NCBI GenBank assembly: GCA_017853275.1
Contig: JAFMJV010000014.1
Coordinates: 1-57,352, forward strand
Source of the DNA: Chloroflexota bacterium
GTDB lineage: Bacteria > Chloroflexota > Limnocylindria > Limnocylindrales > CSP1-4
Reading direction: 5' to 3'
Length of the DNA: 57,352 nt
Each line of letters starts with the position of its first letter. Positions within the stretch are counted from its first letter, which is position 1. Positions 1-8,856 of the stretch are shown here, one piece after another. The translations under genes were made by a program, and so were the position numbers. The notes beneath the pieces are model-generated. The model did not search any database. It was not told where the DNA came from and worked only from the letters and a program-made list of their open reading frames with translations.

Positions 1-1360
1 GCCAGTGGCGGACCATCCCGGACTGGCTGATCGTGAAGTCGATGAAGACGCCCACCGCGTAGAGCGGGATGAGCGCATGGGTCTCGGCATCGAAGAGGAT
101 GACGAGAAGGGTCGCGACGAGCCCGAGGACGACGATCCCCGCCGTGAAGGCGAGCCGGTCCCCGCGGTACGCGAGCTGCCGGGGCATGAAGCCGTCCTCG
201 GCGAGGATCGCACCGAGGCGCGGGAAGGCGGCGAACGCGGTGTTCGCGGCGAGGACGAGGATGAGCGCGGCGAAGGCGAGGAGGAGGAAGTAGCCCACGG
301 ATGGATCGCCGAAGACGTGCGCGGCGACCTCCGCGATCACCGTCCGCCCCTCCTGGGGGATCACCCCGTAGCCCGACGCGACGAAGGTGATCCCGACGAA
401 GAGGGTCGCGAGGAGGATCGCCATGACCGCGAGCGTCGCGGCGGCGTTCCGCGCTTCCGGCGGCTTGAAGGCGGGGACACCGGTGGCGATCGCCTCCGTC
501 CCCGTGAGCGCGACCGCACCGGAGGCGAAGGCGCGCAGGAGGACGATGATCACCGCGGCATCGAGCATCTCGACGGCCGGCGCGGTGGCCTCCGCCACGC
601 CACGTCCCTCCACGAGGATCTGCCAGGAGCCGATCCCGATCATCGCGAACGCGACGGCGACGAAGAGGTAGGTGGGGACGGCGAAGATGTTCCCGCTCTC
701 CCGGATCCCGCGCAGGTTGCCGATCGTGATGAGGAGGATCGCGCCCGCGGCGATCTCCAGGTGGAGCGGGGCGAGCCCGGGGAGCGCGGCCACGATCTGC
801 TCCGTGGCGGAGGAGATGCTCACGGCCACGGTGAGGGTGTAGTCGATGAGGAGCGCGGAGGCCGCCACGAGCGAGAGGAGCCGGCCGTAGTTCGCCTTGG
901 AGACGGAGTAGGAGCCGCCACCCGTGGGATAGGCGATGCACACCTGGCGGTAGCTGATCGCGACGAAGGCGAGGAGGACCGCGACGCCGATCGCGATCGG
1001 CAGCCCGAAGGCAAGGAAGGCGACGCCGCCGAGGAGGAGCGCGCGGAGGATCTCCTCCGTCGCGTAGGCGGAGGAGGAGATCGCGTCGGAGCTGAAGATC
1101 GCGAGCGCCTTCGTCTTCGAGAGCCGCTCCCCGCTCTCCTCCTCCGAGGCGAGCGGCCGCCCGAAGAGGACCCGCCGCACATCCGCAGCGCGCCGGCCCC
1201 AGGCGGTGGTCGGGGCGCTCGCCGCCACCTTCGCCGTGAGGACGTTCGGCGCGGCATAGCGGAAGAAGGGCGTGTGCGGGCGCTCCACCCGCACGCGCCG
1301 GTCACCGGGCCGGCGGCCACGGAGCGGGCCGTTCCCCCCGTTCGAGCGTTCTGGAGCCAT
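1..1360 (-). CDS. APC-superfamily permease, KimA-like (partial, C-terminus beyond window)
   Basis: About 453 N-terminal residues are inside the window. After a basic tail of about 80 residues comes the segment FSSDAISSSAYATEEIL, which resembles the first helix of the KimA/YdaO branch of the APC superfamily (high-affinity potassium/proton symporters). A run of hydrophobic segments follows, about ten in all, including a Gly-rich unwound helix (AYPTGGGSYSVSKANYG). The ATG at 1360 has GAGGGA about 3-8 bases upstream. It lies 33 bases after the aconitase stop, so the two are probably co-transcribed. Known for the family: potassium or amino-acid import at the cytoplasmic membrane. A potassium role is inferred from the first-helix motif only. 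The C-terminal cytosolic domain cannot be seen. Confidence 0.85.
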   Translation of the reverse strand, partial: MAPERSNGGNGPLRGRRPGDRRVRVERPHTPFFRYAAPNVLTAKVAASAPTTAWGRRAADVRRVLFGRPLASEEESGERLSKTKALAIFSSDAISSSAYATEEILRALLLGGVAFLAFGLPIAIGVAVLLAFVAISYRQVCIAYPTGGGSYSVSKANYGRLLSLVAASALLIDYTLTVAVSISSATEQIVAALPGLAPLHLEIAAGAILLITIGNLRGIRESGNIFAVPTYLFVAVAFAMIGIGSWQILVEGRGVAEATAPAVEMLDAAVIIVLLRAFASGAVALTGTEAIATGVPAFKPPEARNAAATLAVMAILLATLFVGITFVASGYGVIPQEGRTVIAEVAAHVFGDPSVGYFLLLAFAALILVLAANTAFAAFPRLGAILAEDGFMPRQLAYRGDRLAFTAGIVVLGLVATLLVILFDAETHALIPLYAVGVFIDFTISQSGMVRHW

Positions 1361-1392
1361 CGATCCCTCGGCTACCCGTCGTCCGGCGCGGG

Positions 1393-4071
1393 TCAGCCCG
1401 CGGCGAGCCGCCGGAGGACCGCCGGGAGGATCCCGCCCTGGCGGTAATAGTCGACCTCGATCGGGCCGTCCAGGCGGCAGATCGCGTCGAAGGCGAGCGT
1501 CGTCCCATCCGCCCGGCGGGCCGTGACGCGGACGGTCGAGCGCGGCGCGGGGCCGCCGGCAAGACCGCCGATCGCGATCTCCTCGCGTCCGGTGAGGCCG
1601 AGGCCGGCGGCGGACTCGCCGGGGAGGAACTGGAGGGGGAGGACCCCGAGCCCGACGAGGTTCGAGCGGTGGATCCGCTCGTAGCTCTGGGCGATGACCG
1701 CCCGGACGCCGAGGAGGCGGGTCCCCTTGGCCGCCCAGTCACGGGAGCTGCCGCTCCCGTACTCCTGGCCGGCGAGGATGACGAGCGGGGTCCCCGCCGC
1801 CTGGTAGCGCATCGCCGCGTCGTAGAGGAAGAGCTCCTCGCCCGACGGCTGGAAGGTCGTGTACGGACCCTCCTTGGACGCGAGCGCGTTCCGGAGGCGG
1901 ATGTTCGCGAAGGTGCCCCGCATCATCACCTCGTGGTGGCCGCGCCGCGCCCCGTAGCTGTTGAACTCCACCGGACGGACGCCGTGCTCCTGGAGCCACT
2001 GGCCGGCCGGGCTCCACCCCGCGATCGAGCCCGCGGGGGAGATGTGGTCCGTGGTCACCGAATCGCCGAGGACCGCGAGGACACGCGCGCCCGCGATGTC
2101 GGTCACCGGGGCCGGCTCGCGGGTGAGGCCCTCGAAGAAGGGCGGGCGGGCGATATAGGTGGAGGCCGGGTCCCAGGCGTAGCGGTCGCCGGTCGGGACC
2201 GGGAGCGCCTGCCATCGCTCATCGCCATCGAAGACCGAGCGGTAGGCGTCCCGGAAGAGGTCCGCGGAGAGTGCTCCGGCGATCGTCTCCTTCACCTCGT
2301 CACCGGAGGGCCAGATCTCGGCGAGCATGACCGGCTTCCCGCTCCGGTCCGTCCCGAGCGGCTCGCGGGTGAGGTCCACGTCCACCCGCCCGGCGAGCGC
2401 GAAGGCGACGACGAGGGGAGGGGAGGCGAGGTAGGCGGCCTTGACGAGCGGATGGATCCGCCCCTCGAAGTTCCGGTTCCCCGAGAGGACCGCCGCGACG
2501 ACGAGGTCGTTCTGCTCGACCGCCTTCGCGATCGGCTCGTCCAGCGGGCCGGAGTTCCCGATGCACGTCGTGCAGCCGTAGCCCACGACATCGAAGCCGA
2601 GCGCCGCGAGCGGCTCGAGGAGCCCGGCGCCGCGCAGGTACTCCGTGACCGCCCGGGAGCCGGGGGCGAGGCTCGTCTTGACCGTGGGGGCGACCGTCAG
2701 CCCCCGGGCGAGCGCGTTCCGGGCGAGGAGCCCGGCCCCGATCATCACCGAGGGGTTCGAGGTGTTCGTGCAGCTCGTGATCGCGGCGATCGCGACCGAG
2801 CCGGTCGCCACGCTCGCCGTCGCGCCGTCCGCCTCGACCGCGACGGCCGGGTAGGCGGCCTCGGGGGAGGGCGGCGGGAAGCTGCCGCGGAAGCCGTCCC
2901 GGAGGTCGGAGAGCGCGACGCGGTCCTGCGGCCGCCGGGGTCCGGCGACGCTGGGGACGACGCTGCCGAGGTCGAGGTCGAGCGTCTCGTCGAACTCGGG
3001 CATCGCGCCCGGCTCGCGCCACAGCCCCTGGGCCTTCGCGTAGGCCTCGACGAGGGCGATGAGCGACTCGTCCCGGCCGGTGAGGCGGAGATAGGCGAGC
3101 GTCTCCGCGTCCACCGGGAAGAGGCCGGTCGTGGCCCCGTACTCCGGCGCCATGTTCGCGATCGTCGCCCGGTCGGCGAGCCCCACCGAGGCGAGGCCGT
3201 CCCCCGCGAACTCGACGAACTTGTTCACCACCCCGTGCTTGCGCAGGAGCTGGCTGATGACGAGGACGAGGTCGGTCGCCGTGGCGCCCTTGGGGAGCGC
3301 CCCGTGGAGGCGCATCCCGACGACGACCGGGAGCTGCTGGTAGAGGGGCTGGCCGAGGAGGACGGCCTCCGCCTCGATCCCGCCCACGCCGTAGCCGAGG
3401 ATCCCGAGGCCGCTGATCATCGTGGTGTGGGAGTCGGTGCCGACGAGCGTATCGGGGAAGACGAGCGTCCCTTCCGCGGTCTCCTGGGACATGACGACGG
3501 TGGCGAGCCGCTCCAGGTTCACCTGGTGGATGATCCCCGTCCCGGGCGGGACGACGCGGAAGTCGCGGAAGGCGGTCTGGGCCCAGCGGAGGAGCTGGTA
3601 GCGCTCCGCGTTCCGCTCGTACTCCAGGCCGACGTTCACCGCGAACGCGTCCGCGGTCCCGTAGCGGTCCACCTGGACGGAGTGGTCGATGACCAGGTCC
3701 GCCGGGACGAGCGGGTTGATCCGGGCGGGGTCGCCGCCGATCTGCGCCATCGCGTCGCGCATCGCCGCGAGGTCCACGACCGCCGGGACGCCGGTGAAGT
3801 CCTGGAGGACGACGCGCGCCGGCATGAACGGGAGCTCGGTCTCGCCCTTGGGGCCGGGGCGCCACGCGGCGAGGGCCCGGACCTCCTCCTCGGTGACGAT
3901 CCCGCCGCCCGCATGACGGAGGAGGTTCTCGAGGAGGATCTTCACGGTCATCGGCGCGCGTGCGAGACCGGCCATCCCGGCGCGGTCGAGCCGCACGTAG
4001 CGGAAGCTGCGGTCGCCGACGCGCAGGGTGTCGCGGGCGCCGAAGGGGTCGGGGTGCCGGGCAGCGGTCAC
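1393..4071 (-). CDS. acnA: aconitate hydratase A
   Basis: Interconverts citrate and isocitrate in the TCA cycle, in the cytosol. The 892-residue length is normal for AcnA/IRP1-type aconitases. The iron-sulfur ligand regions are present (SCTNTSNPSVMIGAG and YGCTTCIGNSGPL). So are the swivelling-domain signatures GSSRDWAAKG and YERIHRSNLVGLGVLPLQF. The frame stays open far upstream, but I place the start at GTG 4071 because GGAGG lies six bases before it and the family N-terminus (DPFGARDTLRVGDRSFRYV) begins just inside. It precedes the permease gene at 1360 on the same strand. A plausible -10 box lies about 86 bases upstream. Confidence 0.96.
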   Translation of the reverse strand: MTAARHPDPFGARDTLRVGDRSFRYVRLDRAGMAGLARAPMTVKILLENLLRHAGGGIVTEEEVRALAAWRPGPKGETELPFMPARVVLQDFTGVPAVVDLAAMRDAMAQIGGDPARINPLVPADLVIDHSVQVDRYGTADAFAVNVGLEYERNAERYQLLRWAQTAFRDFRVVPPGTGIIHQVNLERLATVVMSQETAEGTLVFPDTLVGTDSHTTMISGLGILGYGVGGIEAEAVLLGQPLYQQLPVVVGMRLHGALPKGATATDLVLVISQLLRKHGVVNKFVEFAGDGLASVGLADRATIANMAPEYGATTGLFPVDAETLAYLRLTGRDESLIALVEAYAKAQGLWREPGAMPEFDETLDLDLGSVVPSVAGPRRPQDRVALSDLRDGFRGSFPPPSPEAAYPAVAVEADGATASVATGSVAIAAITSCTNTSNPSVMIGAGLLARNALARGLTVAPTVKTSLAPGSRAVTEYLRGAGLLEPLAALGFDVVGYGCTTCIGNSGPLDEPIAKAVEQNDLVVAAVLSGNRNFEGRIHPLVKAAYLASPPLVVAFALAGRVDVDLTREPLGTDRSGKPVMLAEIWPSGDEVKETIAGALSADLFRDAYRSVFDGDERWQALPVPTGDRYAWDPASTYIARPPFFEGLTREPAPVTDIAGARVLAVLGDSVTTDHISPAGSIAGWSPAGQWLQEHGVRPVEFNSYGARRGHHEVMMRGTFANIRLRNALASKEGPYTTFQPSGEELFLYDAAMRYQAAGTPLVILAGQEYGSGSSRDWAAKGTRLLGVRAVIAQSYERIHRSNLVGLGVLPLQFLPGESAAGLGLTGREEIAIGGLAGGPAPRSTVRVTARRADGTTLAFDAICRLDGPIEVDYYRQGGILPAVLRRLAAG

Positions 4072-4163
4072 GGGTGCCTCCACGATCCTCGTCCGATGAC
4101 GAGGCAGGGTCGGCTCCTGGCGGGTGTGCCCGCCTCGGGTCGCTCGTCTGGGTCGATGGCCGG

Positions 4164-4169
4164 AGTATA
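4164..4169 (-). promoter_or_regulatory. candidate -10 box for acnA
   Basis: On the minus strand this reads TATACT, five of six matches to the -10 consensus, and would give an 86-base leader before the acnA GTG. No TTGACA-like -35 box is visible at the right distance, so this is a weak call. It lies in the 165-base divergent gap between acnA and the DUF2520 gene. I see nothing else in that gap. Confidence 0.3.
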
Positions 4170-4236
4170 CGCGCGCACCGCGGCCCCGGAGGTGCCATCC
4201 TCCCGGCGTGTACCACCCCCGACCGGAGCGCCGGTC

Positions 4237-5223
4237 ATGACCCACGATCCCGGAGAGCCCCCGCACGGACTCCCCGGCCACCGCCATCCGCACGCCCCGG
4301 GAGACCCCTCCGGACGGCCCCGGGTGGGGATCGCCGGTGCGGGCGCGGTGGGCAGCGCCCTCGCGATCGCCCTCGCCGGCGCGGGCTGGCCGGTGCGCGC
4401 CGTGGCGAGCCGGGATCCGGGGCGCAGCGCCCGCCTCGTGGCGCAGGTCCCCGGCCTCCGGGCGGTCCCGCTCGCCGAGCTCCCCGAGGAGGCGGACCTC
4501 ATCCTCGCCACCGTCCCGGATGACGCGCTGCCGGCGGTCGCATCCGGGCTCCGGCTCTACGGGGGCCAGGCGATCGTCCACACCAGCGGCGCCCTGCCGG
4601 CCGCGGTCCTCGCACCGGCCTGCGGGGCGGGGGCGCTCACGGGGAGCTTCCACCCCCTCGTCGCCTTCGCGGAGACGACGCGCGCGGTCTCCGCGCTCCG
4701 GGGGGCGACCGTGGCGATCGAGGGGGATGCGCCGCTCCTGCCTCTCCTCGCGGAGCTCGCCCGGGACCTCGGCGCGAGCCCGGTCCTCCTCCCGCCGGGC
4801 GGGAAGCCCGCGTATCACGCCGCGGCGGTCCTCGCGGCGGGCGGCATGATCGCCCTCCTCGACGCGATCGCGGAGGTGGCGCGCGGGGCGGGGATGGACG
4901 AGGCGGGGGCGCTCGCGATCTACCTGCCGCTCGTCCGGCAGGGGCTGGCGAACGCGGAGGCCGGGGGGATCGCCGCCGCCCTCACCGGGCCCTTCCTCCG
5001 CGGGGATGCCGGGACCGTCCGGGACCACCTCGCCACCCTTGAGCGCCTCGCCCCCGGGGCCCTCGATCTCTACCGCGCGGCGGCCCGCCGCGAGGTCGCC
5101 ATCGCCCGCGAGCGCGGCGCGCTCGACGCCTCCGCGGCCCTCCGGCTCGGGGGGCTCCTCGATGAGCCCGGGCGTCCCGGCCCGGCCGCAGGGGAGGGGA
5201 CGGAGGGGGGCCGGAGGGGGTAG
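4237..5223 (+). CDS. Rossmann-fold protein with DUF2520 domain
   Basis: A 328-residue protein. An NAD(P)-type nucleotide-binding motif (VGIAGAGAVGSALAIALA) at about residues 30-47 is followed by a beta-alpha fold (LILATVPDDALPAVA, IVHTSGALP, GSFHPLVAF). The C-terminal half is helical (KPAYHAAAVLAAGGMIALLDAIAEVARGAG split over two helices) and matches the arrangement in DUF2520 proteins, which resemble ketopantoate reductase and 6-phosphogluconate dehydrogenase. The reaction is not known to me. The first 28 residues are His/Pro-rich, and an in-frame ATG at 4155 is an alternative start. No strong ribosome site separates the two. Confidence 0.88.
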   Translation: MTHDPGEPPHGLPGHRHPHAPGDPSGRPRVGIAGAGAVGSALAIALAGAGWPVRAVASRDPGRSARLVAQVPGLRAVPLAELPEEADLILATVPDDALPAVASGLRLYGGQAIVHTSGALPAAVLAPACGAGALTGSFHPLVAFAETTRAVSALRGATVAIEGDAPLLPLLAELARDLGASPVLLPPGGKPAYHAAAVLAAGGMIALLDAIAEVARGAGMDEAGALAIYLPLVRQGLANAEAGGIAAALTGPFLRGDAGTVRDHLATLERLAPGALDLYRAAARREVAIARERGALDASAALRLGGLLDEPGRPGPAAGEGTEGGRRG

Positions 5224-5226
5224 ACT
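5221..5226 (+). promoter_or_regulatory. candidate -10 box of a leaderless promoter
   Basis: TAGACT lies six bases before the ATG at 5233 and includes the stop codon of the DUF2520 gene. The spacing is what a leaderless transcript would need, and the same geometry (TACCCT, six bases, ATG) occurs at 25925. No -35 box is visible. Confidence 0.22.
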
Positions 5227-5232
5227 CCGGTC

Positions 5233-5523
5233 ATGCCCTTCCCCTTCCGTCACGTCGGCCGGACCGTGGCCACGAGCGTCAGCCGGCCCGGCCCGGGTGG
5301 CCTCCGACCCGTCGCCTACCGGACCGTCGCCGGACCCTCGCCGCGCGACCGCGTCGCGGAGTCCCGGAGCCCGATCGCGGCCGTCCGGCACGCGGCGCGC
5401 CGGCTCGGCCGGATCGGCGCCCTGCCGGCGGGGCAGGAAGCCGCCTCCGGCGGGGGTCGCCGCATCCGCTGGTCCTCCCGCCGGGTCGGGAGCACGAGCC
5501 GCCCCGGGTCGTGGCGCGGGTAG
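5233..5523 (+). CDS. hypothetical basic protein (doubtful)
   Basis: A 96-codon frame in the 286-base gap between the DUF2520 and Nudix genes, overlapping the Nudix start region by 13 bases. G or C occupies about 94% of third positions, as in the real genes here. However, the second position is also unusually GC-rich (about 75%), and the product is Arg/Gly/Ser/Pro-rich with no domain I recognise. A -10-like TAGACT sits six bases upstream. It could be a real leaderless gene or simply uncoded spacer. If it is not a gene, I see nothing else in this gap. Confidence 0.25.
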   Translation: MPFPFRHVGRTVATSVSRPGPGGLRPVAYRTVAGPSPRDRVAESRSPIAAVRHAARRLGRIGALPAGQEAASGGGRRIRWSSRRVGSTSRPGSWRG

Positions 5524-5972
5524 GGAAGCAGCCGGGGCGGCTCCCCGTGACCACGGCGGTCTCGGCGGGCGGCGTCGTCCTGCGCCATGGGGCTGACGGT
5601 CCGGAGATCCTCCTCGGGCGCCGGCGCCGGGAGCGTGACGGGATGACCTGGTCGCTCCCCAAGGGGACGCCGGAGCCGGGCGAATCCCTCGAGGAGACCG
5701 CGCTGCGCGAGGTCGAGGAGGAGACCGGGATCGTCGTCCGGATCCTCGCCCCCGTGGGCCCGATCACCTACCGCTTCGCCCTCCCCGGCCGGCGGATCCA
5801 CAAGACGGTCCACTACTGGCTGATGGAGGCCGTCGGCGGGGATCTCGCCCGCCACGACCACGAGTTCGAGGAGGTCCGCTGGGTCGGGATCGCGGAGGCG
5901 GAGGCGCTGATGAGCTTCCCCACCGAGCGCGAGATCCTGCGCCTCGCCCTGCCGGTCGCGGGCGTCGCCTGA
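5511..5972 (+). CDS. Nudix hydrolase
   Basis: A 153-residue Nudix-fold pyrophosphohydrolase. The Nudix box is complete at residues 52-74: G, five residues, E, seven residues, then REVEEETGI. These residues bind the catalytic metal. Upstream is the usual strand pair SAGGVVLRH and LLGRRRRERDG, followed by TWSLPKG. The family cleaves nucleoside diphosphates linked to other groups; the substrate cannot be read from the sequence. The start is uncertain: GTG 5511 has no clear ribosome site, and GTG 5547 would still keep the whole domain. It ends one base before gcvT, so it is probably the first gene of that operon. Confidence 0.88.
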   Translation: MARVGKQPGRLPVTTAVSAGGVVLRHGADGPEILLGRRRRERDGMTWSLPKGTPEPGESLEETALREVEEETGIVVRILAPVGPITYRFALPGRRIHKTVHYWLMEAVGGDLARHDHEFEEVRWVGIAEAEALMSFPTEREILRLALPVAGVA

Positions 5973-5973
5973 G

Positions 5974-7083
5974 ATGAGCGACGCCGCGCTCCGCCGGACC
6001 CCGCTCGACGCGATCCACCGGGCGCTCGGCGCGCGGATGGCAGCCTTCGGCGGCTGGGAGATGCCGATCCAGTACACCGGGATCATCGAGGAGCACCGGA
6101 CCGTGCGGAGCGCCGCCGGCCTCTTCGATCTCTCCCACATGGGCGAGCTCCACGTGAGCGGGCCGGGTGCCGCTGCGGCCCTCGCCGGTGCCCTCGTCAC
6201 GGACCCCGGCCGTCTCCGCCCCGGTCGCGCCCACTACTCGATGATCTGCGCCGAGGACGGTGGGGTGCTGGACGACCTGATCGTCTACCGGCTCGGGGAG
6301 GATCGCTTCCTCGTCGTTCCCAATGCGGGGAATGCGGAGCTCGTCGCGGCGGCGCTCCGGGAGCGGATCGCGGGCCGGCCGGCCACGCTGGACGACCGTT
6401 CTGCCGCGACCGCCCTCGTCGCCGTCCAGGGGCCGGCCGCCGTGACGATCATCGGTGCGCTCACGGACGCGGATCTCGGTGCCCTGCGCTACTACGGGAT
6501 CGTGGAGACGGAGGTCGCCGGGTTCCCGGCGCTCCTCGCTCGGACGGGCTATACCGGCGAGGACGGGTTCGAGGTCTTCGTGCCGGCGGAGGCCGCCGCC
6601 GACCTCTGGGAGCGCTGCCTCGTGGCGGGCGGCGCGCACGGGATCGTCCCCGTCGGCCTCGGCGCGCGGGACACGCTGCGCCTGGAGGCGGGGATGCCGC
6701 TCTATGGCCATGAGCTGGAGCGGGACGTCACGCCCTGGGAGGCCGGCCTCGGACGGGTCGTCCACCTCGACCGGCCGGAGGCGTTCGTGGGCCGCGCGGC
6801 GCTGGAGGCTGCGCGCACGGCCCCGCGGCGGCGGCTCGTGGGCCTCGTCCTGCGCGACCGGGGGATCGCCCGCCAGGGCTATCCGGTCCACCGGCCGGGC
6901 GAGGAGGAGCCGTGCGGGACGGTGACGAGCGGGACCCTCTCGCCCACGCTCGGCGTCGCGATCGCGATGGCGTTCGTCCCCCCGGGCGCGGACGCGCCCG
7001 GTACCATGCTCGAGGTCGGGGTCCGCGCCATGCAGGTCCCGGCGGAAGTCGTCCCCCTCCCGTTCTACCGGCGCCCGGGCTGA
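5974..7083 (+). CDS. gcvT: aminomethyltransferase, glycine cleavage T-protein
   Basis: T-protein of the glycine cleavage system. It takes the aminomethyl group from the H-protein lipoyl arm, transfers the methylene to tetrahydrofolate and releases ammonia. The 369-residue length is normal. Recognisable segments are FGGWEMPIQYTGIIEEHRTV near the N-terminus, LFDLSHMGE, the tetrahydrofolate-side region RTGYTGEDGFEVFVPAE, and LGARDTLRLEAGMPLYGHEL. The ATG is one base after the Nudix stop. It is followed by gcvH, gcvPA and gcvPB in transcription order, so the complete P/T/H set lies together. The L-protein (lipoamide dehydrogenase) is not in the window. There is no space for a glycine riboswitch directly upstream. 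Confidence 0.97.
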   Translation: MSDAALRRTPLDAIHRALGARMAAFGGWEMPIQYTGIIEEHRTVRSAAGLFDLSHMGELHVSGPGAAAALAGALVTDPGRLRPGRAHYSMICAEDGGVLDDLIVYRLGEDRFLVVPNAGNAELVAAALRERIAGRPATLDDRSAATALVAVQGPAAVTIIGALTDADLGALRYYGIVETEVAGFPALLARTGYTGEDGFEVFVPAEAAADLWERCLVAGGAHGIVPVGLGARDTLRLEAGMPLYGHELERDVTPWEAGLGRVVHLDRPEAFVGRAALEAARTAPRRRLVGLVLRDRGIARQGYPVHRPGEEEPCGTVTSGTLSPTLGVAIAMAFVPPGADAPGTMLEVGVRAMQVPAEVVPLPFYRRPG

Positions 7084-7121
7084 CCCCGGCGCGGCGGACG
7101 GGACAGCCAGGAGGTTCGGTC

Positions 7122-7502
7122 GTGGAGATCCCGGAGGGTCTGCGCTACACCCAGGACCACGAATGGGTCCGCGCGGACGGGACGGAGCTCGTCATCGGGA
7201 TCACCGCCTACGCGGCGGATGAGCTCGGCGACATCGTCTTCGTGGAGCTGCCGCGCCCCGGCCGGAAGCTCGCCGCCCACGAGGTCTTCGGGGTCATCGA
7301 ATCGGTGAAGACCGCGAGCGACCTCTTCACGCCCGTCGCCGGAGAGGTCGTGGCCGTGAACCCGGATCTCACCGGGGCCCCGGAGCTCGTCAACGGCGAG
7401 CCGTACGCCGGTGGCTGGATGATCCGCATCCGCCCGGACGACGCGGCCGCCGCGGACGCGCTCCTGGACGCCGCCGCCTACCGCGCGGTCATCGGGGGCT
7501 GA
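7122..7502 (+). CDS. gcvH: glycine cleavage system H-protein
   Basis: Lipoyl carrier that shuttles the aminomethyl intermediate between P- and T-proteins. A 126-residue protein with the lipoylation motif VIESVKTASDL; the modified lysine is residue 63. The N-terminal YTQDHEWVR and GITAYAADELGDIVFVELP are typical. I chose GTG 7122 because AGGAGG lies at 7109-7114 and the family N-terminus starts right there. It stops four bases before the gcvPA start. Confidence 0.96.
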   Translation: MEIPEGLRYTQDHEWVRADGTELVIGITAYAADELGDIVFVELPRPGRKLAAHEVFGVIESVKTASDLFTPVAGEVVAVNPDLTGAPELVNGEPYAGGWMIRIRPDDAAAADALLDAAAYRAVIGG

Positions 7503-7506
7503 CGGG

Positions 7507-8856
7507 ATGCCGTACGGGCCGCACACGGACGCCGACCGGGAGCGGATGCTCGCGACGATCGGCGTCGCGTCGGTTGACGCGCTCTTCGAGGACATCCCTG
7601 CGGCCGTCCGGTCCGCCGGCATCCGCCTCCCCGCGCCCGAGCCCGAGCTCGTCCTCACGACCCGCCTCTCGCAGCTCGCGGGACGGAACCGGACCGACCT
7701 CGCGAGCTTCCTCGGCGCCGGTGTCTACCGCCACCACATCCCGGCGGTCGTGGATGCCATGCTCCAGCGCGGCGAGTGGTACACCGCCTACACCCCCTAC
7801 CAGCCGGAGATCAGCCAGGGGACCCTCCAGGCGATCTGGGAGTACCAGTCGCTCATCGCGGGGCTGACCGGCCTGCCGGTCGTCTCCGCCTCGCACTACG
7901 ACGGCGCGACCTCCACCGCGGAGGCGGCGCTCATGACGATCCGCGCGACCGGCCGGACGCGGGTGCTCGTCAGCCGCGCGATCCACCGTCACTACCGCGA
8001 CGTCACGCGCACCTACCTCGCCTCGGGCGGCCACGTGCTCGACGAGCTGCCCACGCTCCCGGACGGCACCACGGACCTCGCCGCGCTCGAGCGGGCACTC
8101 GCCGACCCGGCGCAGCCGGTCGCGGGCGTCATCCTCGGGCAGCCGAACGCGTTCGGGCTCCTCGAGCCGATGGCGGACGCCGCGCGCCTCGCCCATGCGG
8201 CCGGTGCCCGGTTCGTCGCCGTCATCGAGCCGGTCTCCCTCGCGGTCCTCGCCTCGCCCGGCGAGATCGGCGCGGACATCGCGGCGGGCGAAGGCCAGCC
8301 GCTCGGGATCCCCCCGCAGTTCGGTGGCCCCTACCTGGGCATCCTCGCCGCGTCGGATGACCTCGTGCGCCAGATCCCCGGCCGGCTCGTGGGCCGCACC
8401 CGGGACCTGGACGGCCGGCGTGCCTTCGTGATGACGCTCCGGGCGCGGGAGCAGGACATCCGCCGCGATCGGGCCGCGAGCAACATCTGCACGAACCAGG
8501 CGCTCTGTGCCCTCGCGGCCACGGTCTACCTCTCCACGATGGGCCCGCATGGTCTGCGCGACGTGGCAGCCGGTGGCGCGGCCGCCGCCCGGCGGCTCGA
8601 GGCTGCGCTCGCCGCCGTGGGCGCACCGCGCATCCATGCCGCCCCGTACCTCAACGAGTTCGCCGTCCACGTCGCGGACGCACCCCGGGTCCATGCTGCG
8701 CTCCTGGAGCGCGGCGTCCTCGGCGGCCTCGTCCTCCGCGACTGGTATCCGGACGACCCGGCCCTTGCCGACGCGCTCCTCGTGTGCGCGACGGAGGTGA
8801 CCACGGACGAAGAGATCGCGCGCTTCGCCGGCGCGCTCCGGGAGGTGCTCGCATGA
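7507..8856 (+). CDS. gcvPA: glycine dehydrogenase (decarboxylating) subunit 1
   Basis: The alpha half of the two-subunit P-protein, which decarboxylates glycine with pyridoxal phosphate and loads the aminomethyl group onto GcvH. The length of 449 residues is typical of the split form. Family segments include [18 protein letters not shown] at the N-terminus, [28 protein letters not shown] and [17 protein letters not shown]. The PLP-lysine is carried by the partner subunit. The TGA overlaps the ATG of gcvPB by four bases, as expected for subunits made in equal amounts. Confidence 0.96.
   Translation: MPYGPHTDADRERMLATIGVASVDALFEDIPAAVRSAGIRLPAPEPELVLTTRLSQLAGRNRTDLASFLGAGVYRHHIPAVVDAMLQRGEWYTAYTPYQPEISQGTLQAIWEYQSLIAGLTGLPVVSASHYDGATSTAEAALMTIRATGRTRVLVSRAIHRHYRDVTRTYLASGGHVLDELPTLPDGTTDLAALERALADPAQPVAGVILGQPNAFGLLEPMADAARLAHAAGARFVAVIEPVSLAVLASPGEIGADIAAGEGQPLGIPPQFGGPYLGILAASDDLVRQIPGRLVGRTRDLDGRRAFVMTLRAREQDIRRDRAASNICTNQALCALAATVYLSTMGPHGLRDVAAGGAAAARRLEAALAAVGAPRIHAAPYLNEFAVHVADAPRVHAALLERGVLGGLVLRDWYPDDPALADALLVCATEVTTDEEIARFAGALREVLA

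Noticed and set aside
1361-1392. Possible c-di-AMP (ydaO-type) riboswitch before the KimA-like gene
   Set aside because: Only 32 bases separate it from the aconitase stop, far too short for that riboswitch.
1669-5223. Very long plus-strand open frame antisense to aconitase
   Set aside because: Its Arg/Asp/Glu/Gly-rich product has no domain until the DUF2520 part after 4237. The minus strand encodes a clear aconitase there. Such frames arise routinely at this GC content.
5900-5974. Possible glycine riboswitch before gcvT
   Set aside because: The Nudix coding region runs to one base before gcvT, so no leader exists there.
6912-7121. Upstream extension of gcvH to ATG 6912
   Set aside because: It overlaps gcvT out of frame. 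AGGAGG at 7109-7114 and the family N-terminus fix the start at GTG 7122.
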